Below are positions 51,229-58,930 of a stretch of DNA of 64,000 bases, one piece after another. The notes under the pieces are model-generated. The model was not told the origin of the DNA. It searched no databases and worked only from the letters and a program-made list of their open reading frames with translations. Numbering within the stretch: position 1 is the first letter of the stretch; each line of letters starts with the position of its first letter. A program made the translations under genes and the position numbers. Source of the stretch: UBA1738 sp045538755 (GTDB lineage Bacteria; Bacillota; Clostridia; UBA1381); contig JAZQEC010000005.1 in assembly GCA_045538755.1 (NCBI GenBank), forward strand, positions 186,001-250,000, written 5' to 3'.

Positions 51229-52209
51229 ATGGGAAATAACGTACGACCTGAGACGATGGAACGTATAAACACAAAGGAATTAGCAGATGCTTTTATAGCT
51301 GAGCAGGTAGCAGAAATACGTGCACAGGTTGGAGATAAAAAGGTTCTTTTAGCTCTTTCCGGCGGAGTTGATTCGTCCGTTTTGGCAGCACTTTTGATAA
51401 AGGCAATAGGCAAGCAGCTTGTATGCGTGCATGTTAATCATGGACTTTTAAGAAAAGGCGAGCCTGAACAGGTGGTAGAGGTTTTTAGAAATCAAATGGA
51501 CGCAAATTTGGTTTACGTTGATGCCGTTGACCGTTTTCTGGATAAGCTTGTAGGTATTTCAGAGCCTGAACAAAAACGTAAAATTATCGGTGCTGAATTT
51601 ATTCGTGTCTTTGAGGAAGAAGCTCGTAAACAGGAAGGAATTGACTTTTTAGCGCAAGGTACAATTTATCCTGATATTTTGGAAAGTGGCCCTGTAAAAG
51701 CACATCATAACGTAGGGGGCTTGCCGGAAGACTTGCAGTTTGAGCTTGTTGAGCCACTAAAGTTCTTATATAAAGATGAAGTTCGTACAGTCGGAGATGC
51801 CCTTGGCTTGCCGGCAAGTATGGTTTACCGTCAGCCGTTCCCGGGACCTGGTCTTGGCGTAAGATGCCTTGGTGAAATTACACGTGAGCGCCTTGAGGCT
51901 GTACGTGAATCTGACGCAATTCTTCGAGAAGAATTTGCGAAAAACGGACTTGAAGGAAAGGTTTGGCAGTATTTTACAGCTGTTCCAGATTTTAAGTCAG
52001 TTGGTGTTTGCAATGACGCAAGAACATACGCATATCCGGTAATTATCCGTGCGGTTAATACTGTTGATGCCATGACAGCAACCGTTGAGAATGTTCCATT
52101 TGAACTTCTTCAGCACATTACAAAACGTATTACAACAGAAGTCCCTAATGTAAATCGAGTACTCTTTGACTTGACTCCAAAGCCAACGGGAACAATAGAG
52201 TGGGAATAA
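51229..52209 (+). CDS. guaA: GMP synthase, ATP-pyrophosphatase subunit only
   Basis: A 326-residue protein equal to the C-terminal two-thirds of GMP synthase: P-loop-like LLALSGGVDSSVLAALL, the XMP-binding HHNVGGLPEDL, FPGPGLGVRCLGEITRERL and the conserved end KPTGTIEWE. The N-terminal glutamine amidotransferase domain of about 190 residues is absent, and no frame upstream encodes it. The gene must use ammonia or a glutaminase subunit encoded elsewhere, as in archaeal two-subunit enzymes. Its own promoter and terminator are intact. Confidence 0.93.
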   Translation: MGNNVRPETMERINTKELADAFIAEQVAEIRAQVGDKKVLLALSGGVDSSVLAALLIKAIGKQLVCVHVNHGLLRKGEPEQVVEVFRNQMDANLVYVDAVDRFLDKLVGISEPEQKRKIIGAEFIRVFEEEARKQEGIDFLAQGTIYPDILESGPVKAHHNVGGLPEDLQFELVEPLKFLYKDEVRTVGDALGLPASMVYRQPFPGPGLGVRCLGEITRERLEAVRESDAILREEFAKNGLEGKVWQYFTAVPDFKSVGVCNDARTYAYPVIIRAVNTVDAMTATVENVPFELLQHITKRITTEVPNVNRVLFDLTPKPTGTIEWE

Positions 52210-52217
52210 GAACCAAA

Positions 52218-52262
52218 AAGCCGTAACCCCTTGAAAATAAAGGGATTACGGCTTTATTTTTT
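52218..52262 (+). terminator. guaA terminator, next to element 2
   Basis: AAAGCCGTAACCCCTT pairs with AAGGGATTACGGCTTT (52240-52255) and T-runs follow. Element 2 begins between here and its integrase stop at 52290; the attachment core cannot be fixed. Confidence 0.85.
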
Positions 52263-52289
52263 TACCCAGCGTACCAAAAACGTAACACT

Positions 52290-53402
52290 TTACTGCAAGT
52301 CCTCGATTTTTTTCTCGAACTCCGAGACTACGCCGGCATAATTCTCGGCTTCGTCAGTTTCCAACCGGGAGGAGACCTCCTCCTGCTTATCCGGATACAA
52401 ATGCGAGTACGTCTGCAGCGTCGTCTGGATGTTTTCGTGCCCCAGACGTTCAGACACCAGGAGCGGAGAGAAGCCCATCTCGATCAGAAGCGAAGCGTGA
52501 GAGTGCCGGAGGTCGTGAACGCGGATCCTTTTCACGCCTGCAGCTTTGCTGCCGCTCGCCATTTCGTTAGAGAGGACGTGCTTCGTGAAATAGAACAGAC
52601 GGTCGCCAGGCTCATAGTCAACCAGCCGATCGGCGTAGTCGCGGATCAGAGCCAGGACGAAACGAGGAACCGAGACGACACGGTTCGAGCGCGGCGTCTT
52701 CGGAGGCTGCACAACCGTCTCACCTTTGACCTGCGCCGCCGTTTTCGTTATGGAAATGCGCGACCGCTCGAAGTCCACGTCCAGGAGCGTCAGAGCCAGC
52801 AGCTCCCCGGACCGCATACCAGTCCAGAACAACAACTCGAAAGCCAGCCTCGCGGCTGGTTTTTTTACGCACTCAATGAAGCGACGGAATTCGTCGCGCG
52901 TCCAGAACTGCATCTCATCAGCCGTCTTCTTCCCGAATGGACCACACACCACTACCGGATTTGACGGCAACCCATAGAACCGGACGGCGTAATTCATCAC
53001 CGCCGACATTTGATTATTGACAGTCTTCAGATACGTGGGAGAATACCCAGCAGGATCCGCGAGCAGACCGTTCTGCCACCGGCGAATCATCGTGGGCGTG
53101 ATTTCGTTCACCGGCACAGACCGGAACGTGGGTAGAATTTTAGAATCGAAGAGCCAGCGCTTATTCTCCAACGTCGTCGGACGAAGACGCGAGCTGCAGT
53201 CCTCCATGTAGAGCTCCACCAGGGAGCCGAAGGACATATCGGTACCGCCGCCCTTCTTCTTCAGAAATTCGCGCTCGAACTCCAAAGCCTCCCGGCGCGT
53301 TTTGAAGCCTTCCTTCTTTTTCTGCCGGCGCGTACCGTCCCAATCCTTATACCGGAACGAGACGAACCACGTGCCGCGTTTTTCATTTTTATAGACTGGC
53401 AT
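52290..53402 (-). CDS. tyrosine recombinase, element 2 integrase
   Basis: A 370-residue integrase starting MPVYKNEKRG behind GGAGG (an upstream ATG lies 10 codons earlier). An AP2-like arm-binding segment (GTWFVSFRYKDWDGTRRQKK) and SAM-like domain precede the catalytic part, with R197 (TGMRSGELL), K235, H296 and R299 (VHDLRHSH), H322 (GHEN) and Y332 (TYSHL). It looks functional. It ends toward guaA, so the element inserted at the guaA 3' side. It shares little detailed sequence with the element 1 integrase. Confidence 0.93.
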   Translation of the reverse strand: MPVYKNEKRGTWFVSFRYKDWDGTRRQKKKEGFKTRREALEFEREFLKKKGGGTDMSFGSLVELYMEDCSSRLRPTTLENKRWLFDSKILPTFRSVPVNEITPTMIRRWQNGLLADPAGYSPTYLKTVNNQMSAVMNYAVRFYGLPSNPVVVCGPFGKKTADEMQFWTRDEFRRFIECVKKPAARLAFELLFWTGMRSGELLALTLLDVDFERSRISITKTAAQVKGETVVQPPKTPRSNRVVSVPRFVLALIRDYADRLVDYEPGDRLFYFTKHVLSNEMASGSKAAGVKRIRVHDLRHSHASLLIEMGFSPLLVSERLGHENIQTTLQTYSHLYPDKQEEVSSRLETDEAENYAGVVSEFEKKIEDLQ

Positions 53403-53500
53403 CAGACCGCCTCCTTCTTTTGCACAGTACAAGCACGGTGCTATCCGCGCCTTATCCCTTAAACCTTAAACTTCAAACCTCATCCCTTAAATGGGGTACC

Positions 53501-53992
53501 TCAACCCTCAAACGCGGAACGGTTCCGCAGGACGAAGTCGCGGACGTGCCAGTCAAAGAGAACCAGCAGCACACCAACGACGCCACCCAGAATCAGGTTG
53601 ACGACCGCCATGACGATCAGCCAGACCTTCCGCCCCTCAAAGTACGGAACGACGTGCGGATTGCCAGGCGTGATATTTTTACAATTCCGAAGAGCCACAA
53701 TGGCATTGATAACATTCCAGACACCAGCGGCCGCAGTATAGACCATAAGCAGCTGAACAATACCGATCAGAAGCCAGGCAACACCGGAGACAACCTCGCA
53801 GCGCTTCACCTTCAGAGCGACCGCAGCGGGACCGGAGACCGGCGCCTTCTTTTGCTTCACCGTTTGCTGGATCGCCACCGAATACGGCGCCGAGCAAAAA
53901 GGACAACTGACAGAAGAAACGCCTGCCGCGTTCGGAACCTCGACGGAGTACCGGCGGCGGCAGGACGGACACATTATATTCACTTTAACCAA
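53501..53992 (-). CDS. zinc-ribbon membrane protein, possible lysogenic-conversion gene
   Basis: A 163-residue protein starting at TTG behind GAGGTGG. The N-terminus is a zinc ribbon (IMCPSCRRRYSVEV, SCPFCSAPYSV) and two or three membrane helices follow (about residues 64-90 and 120-145). It lies between integrase and repressor, where genes expressed during lysogeny often sit. Superinfection exclusion or host modification is possible but unproven. Confidence 0.65.
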   Translation of the reverse strand: MVKVNIMCPSCRRRYSVEVPNAAGVSSVSCPFCSAPYSVAIQQTVKQKKAPVSGPAAVALKVKRCEVVSGVAWLLIGIVQLLMVYTAAAGVWNVINAIVALRNCKNITPGNPHVVPYFEGRKVWLIVMAVVNLILGGVVGVLLVLFDWHVRDFVLRNRSAFEG

Positions 53993-54039
53993 TATACCAC
54001 CTCAATCCCAAAAGACGAAATACCGCCGAAGCTGACGCT

Positions 54040-54447
54040 TCAGGCTTTCTTTTTGAAGTCGATGAAGTTTTTACCAGACTGAACTTCATCAAGCGTTTTG
54101 AGCATTTCGATATACTCCTCCGCCTTTTCGCGAGCTTCATCAGAAAGACCTTCCAGCATCTCGTGGACGTCAGGATCGGAAGCGATAGCCGGAGCGGCCG
54201 TGGAAGTACCAGCGGCGCCGACGCTTTCCGGAGCGTGCCCCATGATAGGAGACAACCCCAGGATATAATCAGCGGACACGTCATACAAACGAATGAGCTC
54301 CTGGATCGTGTCCGGGTCCGGAGCCGAGGAATTAGTTTCATAGCGAGACAAAGACTTGTCGCTCAAATTGATAAGAGCCATAACCTGCTTCTGGCTCAAG
54401 CCTTTTCTCTCGCGTGCCTTTTTCAGACGTTCACCGAAAGACAACAT
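54040..54447 (-). CDS. XRE-family repressor, CI-like, element 2
   Basis: A 135-residue repressor starting MLSFGERLKKARERKGLSQK, with helix-turn-helix QVMALINLSDKSLSRYETNS and RLYDVSADYILGLSP. The C-terminal part is helical (EMLEGLSDEAREKAEEYIEM) with no peptidase domain. The ATG at 54447 follows AAGGTGGG; a 70-codon upstream extension crosses the promoter region and is not used. It is divergent from the Cro-like gene across an operator array. Confidence 0.85.
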   Translation of the reverse strand: MLSFGERLKKARERKGLSQKQVMALINLSDKSLSRYETNSSAPDPDTIQELIRLYDVSADYILGLSPIMGHAPESVGAAGTSTAAPAIASDPDVHEMLEGLSDEAREKAEEYIEMLKTLDEVQSGKNFIDFKKKA

Positions 54448-54469
54448 AGTATCCCACCTTTCAAGAGTA

Positions 54470-54498
54470 ATTATAGCACACTTCCCGATTTTTGAGAA
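54470..54498 (-). promoter_or_regulatory. repressor promoter of element 2
   Basis: On the minus strand TATAAT (54470-54475) with a weak TTCTCA at -35 (54493-54498) that overlaps an operator-like site, so repressor binding should control its own synthesis. Confidence 0.5.
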
Positions 54499-54586
54499 TA
54501 TATTTCTCGGAATTTGCGAAAAAGGTATTGACATCTCGGAAAACGAGTGGTATAATGAGGTCAAGAATTCTCGGAAAGCGAGAGAA
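54482..54586. promoter_or_regulatory. operator array of element 2
   Basis: Sites related to TTCTCGGAAAACGAGAA lie at 54482-54498 (on the minus strand), 54504-54520, 54534-54547 (within the rightward promoter spacer) and 54568-54586. A further exact core copy is inside the Cro-like gene at 54804-54820. The centre CTCG...CGAG is symmetric, as expected for a dimeric XRE repressor. Confidence 0.6.
54528..54556 (+). promoter_or_regulatory. rightward early promoter of element 2
   Basis: TTGACA (54528-54533) and TATAAT (54551-54556), 17-base spacer filled by an operator. It should drive the whole early operon. Confidence 0.75.
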
Positions 54587-54602
54587 AGGAGGAAGCAGCA
54601 CA

Positions 54603-54848
54603 ATGAAAAAAGTCCATCAGATGATGAGAGACTACCGCGAGAGCAAAGGCGTCTCACAGTCCCACATCGCCAGAAAGACCGGGAAAAGCTCCCAGAGGAT
54701 CAGCGCACTCGAAAATGGCAACATTCGCCTGACCGCAGACGAATTCGTGGACATTTGCGTGAACGGTTTCGAGATTTCCCCGGCTATTTTTTTTACCATT
54801 GCACTCTCGGAAAACGAGAACAGCAACGTGGACCTTCCCTCTGATTGA
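54603..54848 (+). CDS. XRE-family Cro-like regulator, element 2
   Basis: An 81-residue helix-turn-helix protein (RESKGVSQSHIARKTGKSSQ, then RISALENGNIRLTADEFVDI). The ATG at 54603 follows AAAGGAGG. An operator copy lies near the end of its coding region. As first gene after the early promoter it is the likely Cro. Confidence 0.78.
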   Translation: MKKVHQMMRDYRESKGVSQSHIARKTGKSSQRISALENGNIRLTADEFVDICVNGFEISPAIFFTIALSENENSNVDLPSD

Positions 54849-54892
54849 GAATCCTTACACTAAAATTATACCGAAAGGAGGCAGGAAAATAT

Positions 54893-55387
54893 ATGCCTAA
54901 ACTCGCTACGAAAGCCAGCGACAACGAATTCTACAAAGCACGACTCGCGGCTTCATCGTGCAACGACAGACTGGCAAGCCGAGAAGGAGCATCCGAAGAG
55001 ACCGGCATCGACCGCACTCGCCTGGCGAGAATCGAACTCGGAAGCCTGAACCCTTACCCCGAAGAGGTTCTGCTCATGGCGGACACCTACGACGCGCCCC
55101 AGCTTGCGAACTTCTACTGCTCAAAGATGTGCCCGCTCGGAAAGAAGACGGTGCCTCCTGCAGAGATGCGAAACATAGACCGACTGACGATCAGGATCAT
55201 CACCGCACTCGGAGAAGCCAACGAAATCCGCGACGCTATTCTCGAAGTGGTAAAGGACGGAGTGGTAACCGGAGAGGAAGCGCCCAGGATCCAGGCAGTC
55301 GTCGCAGCACTCGACCAGATAGCCATCACAGCGCAGGAGCTGAAGATGTGGGTCGGAAAGAACCTCAAAGAAGGAGGCAACAAATGA
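54893..55387 (+). CDS. XRE-like phage regulator
   Basis: A 164-residue protein with a weak helix-turn-helix (GASEETGIDRTRLARIELGS, then PEEVLLMADTYDAPQLA) and a CSKMCPLGK segment, then a long helical tail (ITALGEANEIRDAILEVVKD). ATG at 54893 follows AAAGGAGG. Similar proteins are common in early regions of Firmicute prophages; exact role unknown. Confidence 0.65.
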   Translation: MPKLATKASDNEFYKARLAASSCNDRLASREGASEETGIDRTRLARIELGSLNPYPEEVLLMADTYDAPQLANFYCSKMCPLGKKTVPPAEMRNIDRLTIRIITALGEANEIRDAILEVVKDGVVTGEEAPRIQAVVAALDQIAITAQELKMWVGKNLKEGGNK

Positions 55388-55569
55388 AGAAGCCAGAAGA
55401 AGACAAAAAATACCTTCGAGTGACCGAGGTCGCCTCCCTCCTCGAAGTGAGCGAGAGCCGCGCCTACAAGATTATGCGCCAGCTCAACAAGGAGCTCGAA
55501 AAGCAAGGCAAGATAGTAACGGCCGGAAGAATTTCAAAGCGGTATCTCATGGAGAGACTCTACTGCTGA
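55384..55569 (+). CDS. excisionase-like small helix-turn-helix protein
   Basis: A 61-residue protein (YLRVTEVASLLEVSESRAYK, IMRQLNKELEKQG, RISKRYLMERLYC). The MerR/Xis-like winged helix and size fit an excisionase or DNA-bending factor. The start overlaps the preceding stop as ATGA. The longer frame read through upstream belongs to another gene. Confidence 0.7.
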   Translation: MKKPEEDKKYLRVTEVASLLEVSESRAYKIMRQLNKELEKQGKIVTAGRISKRYLMERLYC

Positions 55570-55582
55570 AAGGAGAAACGAT

Positions 55583-56203
55583 ATGAAAAGAAAGATAACC
55601 TCCCTGATTATGGGAATAGCAATAGGAATCATTCTCACGGCGCTGATTATGAGCGCAGGCGGAACTGCAGCATCGGACAAAGCAGACCTTCAGACCCCGA
55701 ACGTCGACCTGGTGCTGGCGCCAGACAACGGCAACGCAGGAACCGGCGACTACGAGATCACCCACCTGGTCTACAAGACCGAAACCGAGCAGCCATTCTT
55801 CACACCGAACGAAGCCGACGTCGAAATGCTCGCCAAGACGATCTGGGGCGAGGCTCGCGGAGTGGAATCCATCACAGAGAAGGCGGCGGTCGCCTGGTGC
55901 ATACTTAACCGAGTGGACGCCAAAGGATACGCCTGCGGCGGCGACATCGAATACGTCCTGACCTTCCCCGGACAATTCGTAGGATACGACGAAGACAACC
56001 CGGTAACAACCGAATGCAAGAAAATAGCGGCAGACGTCCTGGCAAGATGGGCAGCCGAAAAGGCAGGCATCGAAGACGTGGGCAGAGTGCTGCCGAAAGA
56101 ATACACCTACTTCACCGGCGACGGTGAGCGGAACTATTTCACAGACGAATGGAAGGGCGGCAACACCTGGGACTGGAGCCTTCCTTCACCATACGAAAAA
56201 TGA
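55583..56203 (+). CDS. SleB-like cell wall hydrolase
   Basis: A 206-residue protein with an N-terminal membrane or signal helix (LIMGIAIGIILTALIMSA) and a SleB/Hydrolase_2 domain (LAKTIWGEARGVESITEKAA, VAWCILNRVD, FTGDGERNYFTD). The Glu in GEARG is the likely catalytic residue. Such enzymes cleave peptidoglycan. Finding one in the early region, away from lysis genes, is unusual. Confidence 0.8.
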   Translation: MKRKITSLIMGIAIGIILTALIMSAGGTAASDKADLQTPNVDLVLAPDNGNAGTGDYEITHLVYKTETEQPFFTPNEADVEMLAKTIWGEARGVESITEKAAVAWCILNRVDAKGYACGGDIEYVLTFPGQFVGYDEDNPVTTECKKIAADVLARWAAEKAGIEDVGRVLPKEYTYFTGDGERNYFTDEWKGGNTWDWSLPSPYEK

Positions 56204-56217
56204 GAGGAGGCACAAAA

Positions 56218-56496
56218 ATGAGAGAGGAAGAGATCAGAGATGAAGCCTGCAGCTTCCTCGGAAGAGAAATCACCGACGAAGAGTGGAACGAAGCATACCC
56301 GGCAGCCAAGCGAAAGCTTGACTGGATCATCAGCCGGGAAGGCGACGCAGACGGCGAAAGGCTCAAGCCTTACTACCTCGGCAAGCTGGTCGAGGAACAC
56401 ATCAACCAGAACACATTCAGCCGCTGGTGCAGAGAGATGAGCCAGCTCAACATGGAAAGGAGAAGAACACATGAAACTGTTGCAGCTTACACTTAA
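56218..56496 (+). CDS. hypothetical phage protein
   Basis: A 92-residue acidic helical protein (EEIRDEACSFLGREITDEEW, LDWIISREGDADGERLKPYY). ATG at 56218 follows GAGAGGAGG. It overlaps the next gene by 26 bases. No family recognised. Confidence 0.55.
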   Translation: MREEEIRDEACSFLGREITDEEWNEAYPAAKRKLDWIISREGDADGERLKPYYLGKLVEEHINQNTFSRWCREMSQLNMERRRTHETVAAYT

Positions 56497-58468
56497 CAAC
56501 TTCCAGGGCATCAAGACCCTGACATTCGACTTCGAGGGCGGAAAGAGCGCCAGCATTTACGGCGACAACGCCACCGGCAAAACAACGGTCTACAACGCCA
56601 TCACCTGGCTGCTTTTCGATAAAGCCAGCACGGCCGCGAAGAACTTCACACCGAAAACCAAAGGACCGGACGGAGACCTTCACAACCTGGAGCACAGCTC
56701 GGAGGGCGTCTTCGAGATGGACAACGGCAGGATCGTCACCCTGAAGAAGACCTTCAGAGAGGTGTACAAGAAGAAGCGCGGCAGCGCACACGAAGAATTC
56801 GATGGACACACCGTCGAGTATTCGGTGGACGGCGTACCGGTCAAAGAGAAGGAATTCACCGCAACCGTCCTCGGCTTTTGCGGAGGCGACCAGGAGAAGC
56901 CGAAGATGCTCACGATGCCCGACTACTTCCCGGAGCAGCTCGCATGGGACACCCGACGCAAGATCCTCCTGGAGATTTGCGGAGACATCAGCGACGACGA
57001 AATCATCGCCGGCAACAAGGAGCTGAAAGAACTCCCCGATTTCCTCCGAATGCCCGGCACAGCAGAACAGTACCACACCCCCGAAGAATACCGAAAGGTA
57101 GCCTCTGCAAAGAAGGCGGACATCAACAAGCAGCTCGAAGGCATCCCCGCCAGAATCGACGAAGCCGAGAGAGCGATCCCGGACACCGCAGGACTTGACG
57201 CCGAGGAAATCGACCGCAACATCGCGGCACTTTCAAAGAAGCTCGACGACCTGGCGATCGAGAAGGCAAACGCAGCCACCGGCGGTACCGCCACGGCGGA
57301 ACTTCAGAAGAAGGTCGCAGAGCTCAAGACTGAAATTGCGGAAGGTAGAGCCTCCCACACCAAGCGCCAGAACGACATGACGGCAGACATCGACGCCGAC
57401 ATCCTTCTCGCCAAGAGAGAGGCATCGGAAGCCAGACGCACGGTCGAGGACATCGAGGAAGATATCCGAAGAGCCGAAGCGCAGCTCAAGCGCCTGCGCG
57501 ACCTCCGCACACAGCTGCTCGCAGACTACGACCGCATCAGCAAGGAAACGTGGGACGAAAGCCAGTCGGTATGCCCGACCTGCCACCAGAGCCTCCCTGC
57601 AGATCAGATCGAGAAGATGCGCGAGGAATTCAACCTCCGCAAGAGCAAAAAACTGGAGGACATCAACCAGCGCGGAAAAACCGAGGCAAGCAAGACGGCG
57701 ATCGCCGAGCTGGAAACCAAAATCGCAACCCTGACCACCTCCCTGGAGGAAGCCAAGCAGAAGAAGGCAGACGCCGAAGCGAAGGTCGCAGACCTGGAAG
57801 CCAAGCGCCCGGTGCCTACGGTTTACGAGACAACCGCTCAATACCTCGCCCTGACCGCCCAGATTGCCGAAATTGAGGAGAAAATCGCTGACGAAGGAAA
57901 ATGCACGACCGAAGCAGTCAGCGCCGTAGAAGCCAAAATTCGCGCCACAAAGGACGCCATCCGCGAGGAGCAGGACAAACAGATGCAGCTGACGATGGCA
58001 GAAAACCAGCGCCGCCGCATTGCCGAACTGGAGCGCCAGGAAGAACGCCTCTCCGGAGAGTACGAAGAAATCGAAAAAGGTCTCTACCTTTGCGACCTTT
58101 TCACAAAGGCAAAGGTAGCCGCCCTCACCGACAGAATCAACGGCAAATTCCAGAGCGTCCGCTTCCGCCTCTTCCAGGAGCAGCTAAATGGCGGACTCAA
58201 AGAAGACTGCGAGGTAATGATACCGGCAGCCGACGGCAGAATGGTACCGTACACCTTCGCCAACAACGCGGCGAGAATCAACGCGGGACTGGAGATCATC
58301 GGAACCCTTTCGGAGCACTGGGGACTCAAGATGCCGGTCTTCATTGACAACGCCGAGAGCGTGACACACCTCACGCAGACCAGCACACAAACAATCCGCC
58401 TGGTGGTAAGCGAGGCAGACAAGAAGCTCCGCATGGAGGTGGAGCACGGTGCTGATATTCCCGATTAA
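56471..58468 (+). CDS. Rad50/SbcC-like AAA ATPase
   Basis: A 665-residue SMC-like ATPase: Walker A GDNATGKTTVYNAITWLL near the N-terminus, a long coiled coil interrupted by a zinc-hook CPTC at residues 368-371, and a C-terminal half with NAARINAGLEIIGTL and a Walker B-like MPVFIDNAESV. Unlike SbcC, no SbcD nuclease gene follows; instead ASCH and RecT genes do. It probably handles DNA ends in phage recombination. It overlaps genes on both sides. Confidence 0.82.
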   Translation: MKLLQLTLNNFQGIKTLTFDFEGGKSASIYGDNATGKTTVYNAITWLLFDKASTAAKNFTPKTKGPDGDLHNLEHSSEGVFEMDNGRIVTLKKTFREVYKKKRGSAHEEFDGHTVEYSVDGVPVKEKEFTATVLGFCGGDQEKPKMLTMPDYFPEQLAWDTRRKILLEICGDISDDEIIAGNKELKELPDFLRMPGTAEQYHTPEEYRKVASAKKADINKQLEGIPARIDEAERAIPDTAGLDAEEIDRNIAALSKKLDDLAIEKANAATGGTATAELQKKVAELKTEIAEGRASHTKRQNDMTADIDADILLAKREASEARRTVEDIEEDIRRAEAQLKRLRDLRTQLLADYDRISKETWDESQSVCPTCHQSLPADQIEKMREEFNLRKSKKLEDINQRGKTEASKTAIAELETKIATLTTSLEEAKQKKADAEAKVADLEAKRPVPTVYETTAQYLALTAQIAEIEEKIADEGKCTTEAVSAVEAKIRATKDAIREEQDKQMQLTMAENQRRRIAELERQEERLSGEYEEIEKGLYLCDLFTKAKVAALTDRINGKFQSVRFRLFQEQLNGGLKEDCEVMIPAADGRMVPYTFANNAARINAGLEIIGTLSEHWGLKMPVFIDNAESVTHLTQTSTQTIRLVVSEADKKLRMEVEHGADIPD

Positions 58469-58907
58469 GAAGACCTGGTTCGACATGATCGACAAAGGCA
58501 TCAAAAAGGAAGAGTACCGAGGAGACACACCGTACTACCGGTCGAGGCTTGAGCCTTTTCTGGGAGAAGAGATAGAATGCAATCTCCGAAACGGATACTC
58601 CTCGACTTCACCCACCCTCAAGATCAGAGCCAGGGTAGAAAAAGGAACCGGCAACCCAGACTGGGGCGCCGAACCCGGCGAGGTTTACTACAAGCTGGTA
58701 ATTCTCGACAAAGAGAGAATCGAGCCGGAAACGTTCATCATCAAAGCCAGACGCTGCAAACGGTGCGGCGGACTGCTCACCAGCAAGCAGGCGGTCGAGG
58801 ATGGATACGGACACGTCTGCAAGATGAAAACCAAAGCGGAAATCGAAGCCGCGACACCAGACCCTAATCAACTAACGCTCTTCGATACCTTCGAGAGCGA
58901 AGAATAA
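58449..58907 (+). CDS. ASCH-domain protein with zinc-binding tail
   Basis: A 152-residue protein starting with GTG. The ASCH fold is suggested by FPIKKTWFDMIDKGIKKEEY R, and a DUF6011-like zinc segment follows (CKRCGGLLTSKQAVEDGYGH VC). ASCH domains bind RNA or modified bases. It overlaps the ATPase gene by 20 bases. Confidence 0.7.
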   Translation: MLIFPIKKTWFDMIDKGIKKEEYRGDTPYYRSRLEPFLGEEIECNLRNGYSSTSPTLKIRARVEKGTGNPDWGAEPGEVYYKLVILDKERIEPETFIIKARRCKRCGGLLTSKQAVEDGYGHVCKMKTKAEIEAATPDPNQLTLFDTFESEE

Positions 58908-58930
58908 AAAACAAATTGGAGGATTTAACT

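Noticed and set aside
52401..52964. 187-codon frame opposite the element 2 integrase
   Set aside because: The minus-strand integrase has all catalytic residues; the opposite frame is Arg/His-rich noise of G+C-rich DNA.
54447..54657. N-terminal extension of the element 2 repressor
   Set aside because: The extra 70 codons cross both promoters and the operators, and the ATG at 54447 has its own ribosome site.
56447..58434. Several long antisense frames opposite the Rad50-like gene
   Set aside because: G+C-rich DNA leaves antisense frames open; the plus strand has Walker and zinc-hook motifs and good ribosome sites.
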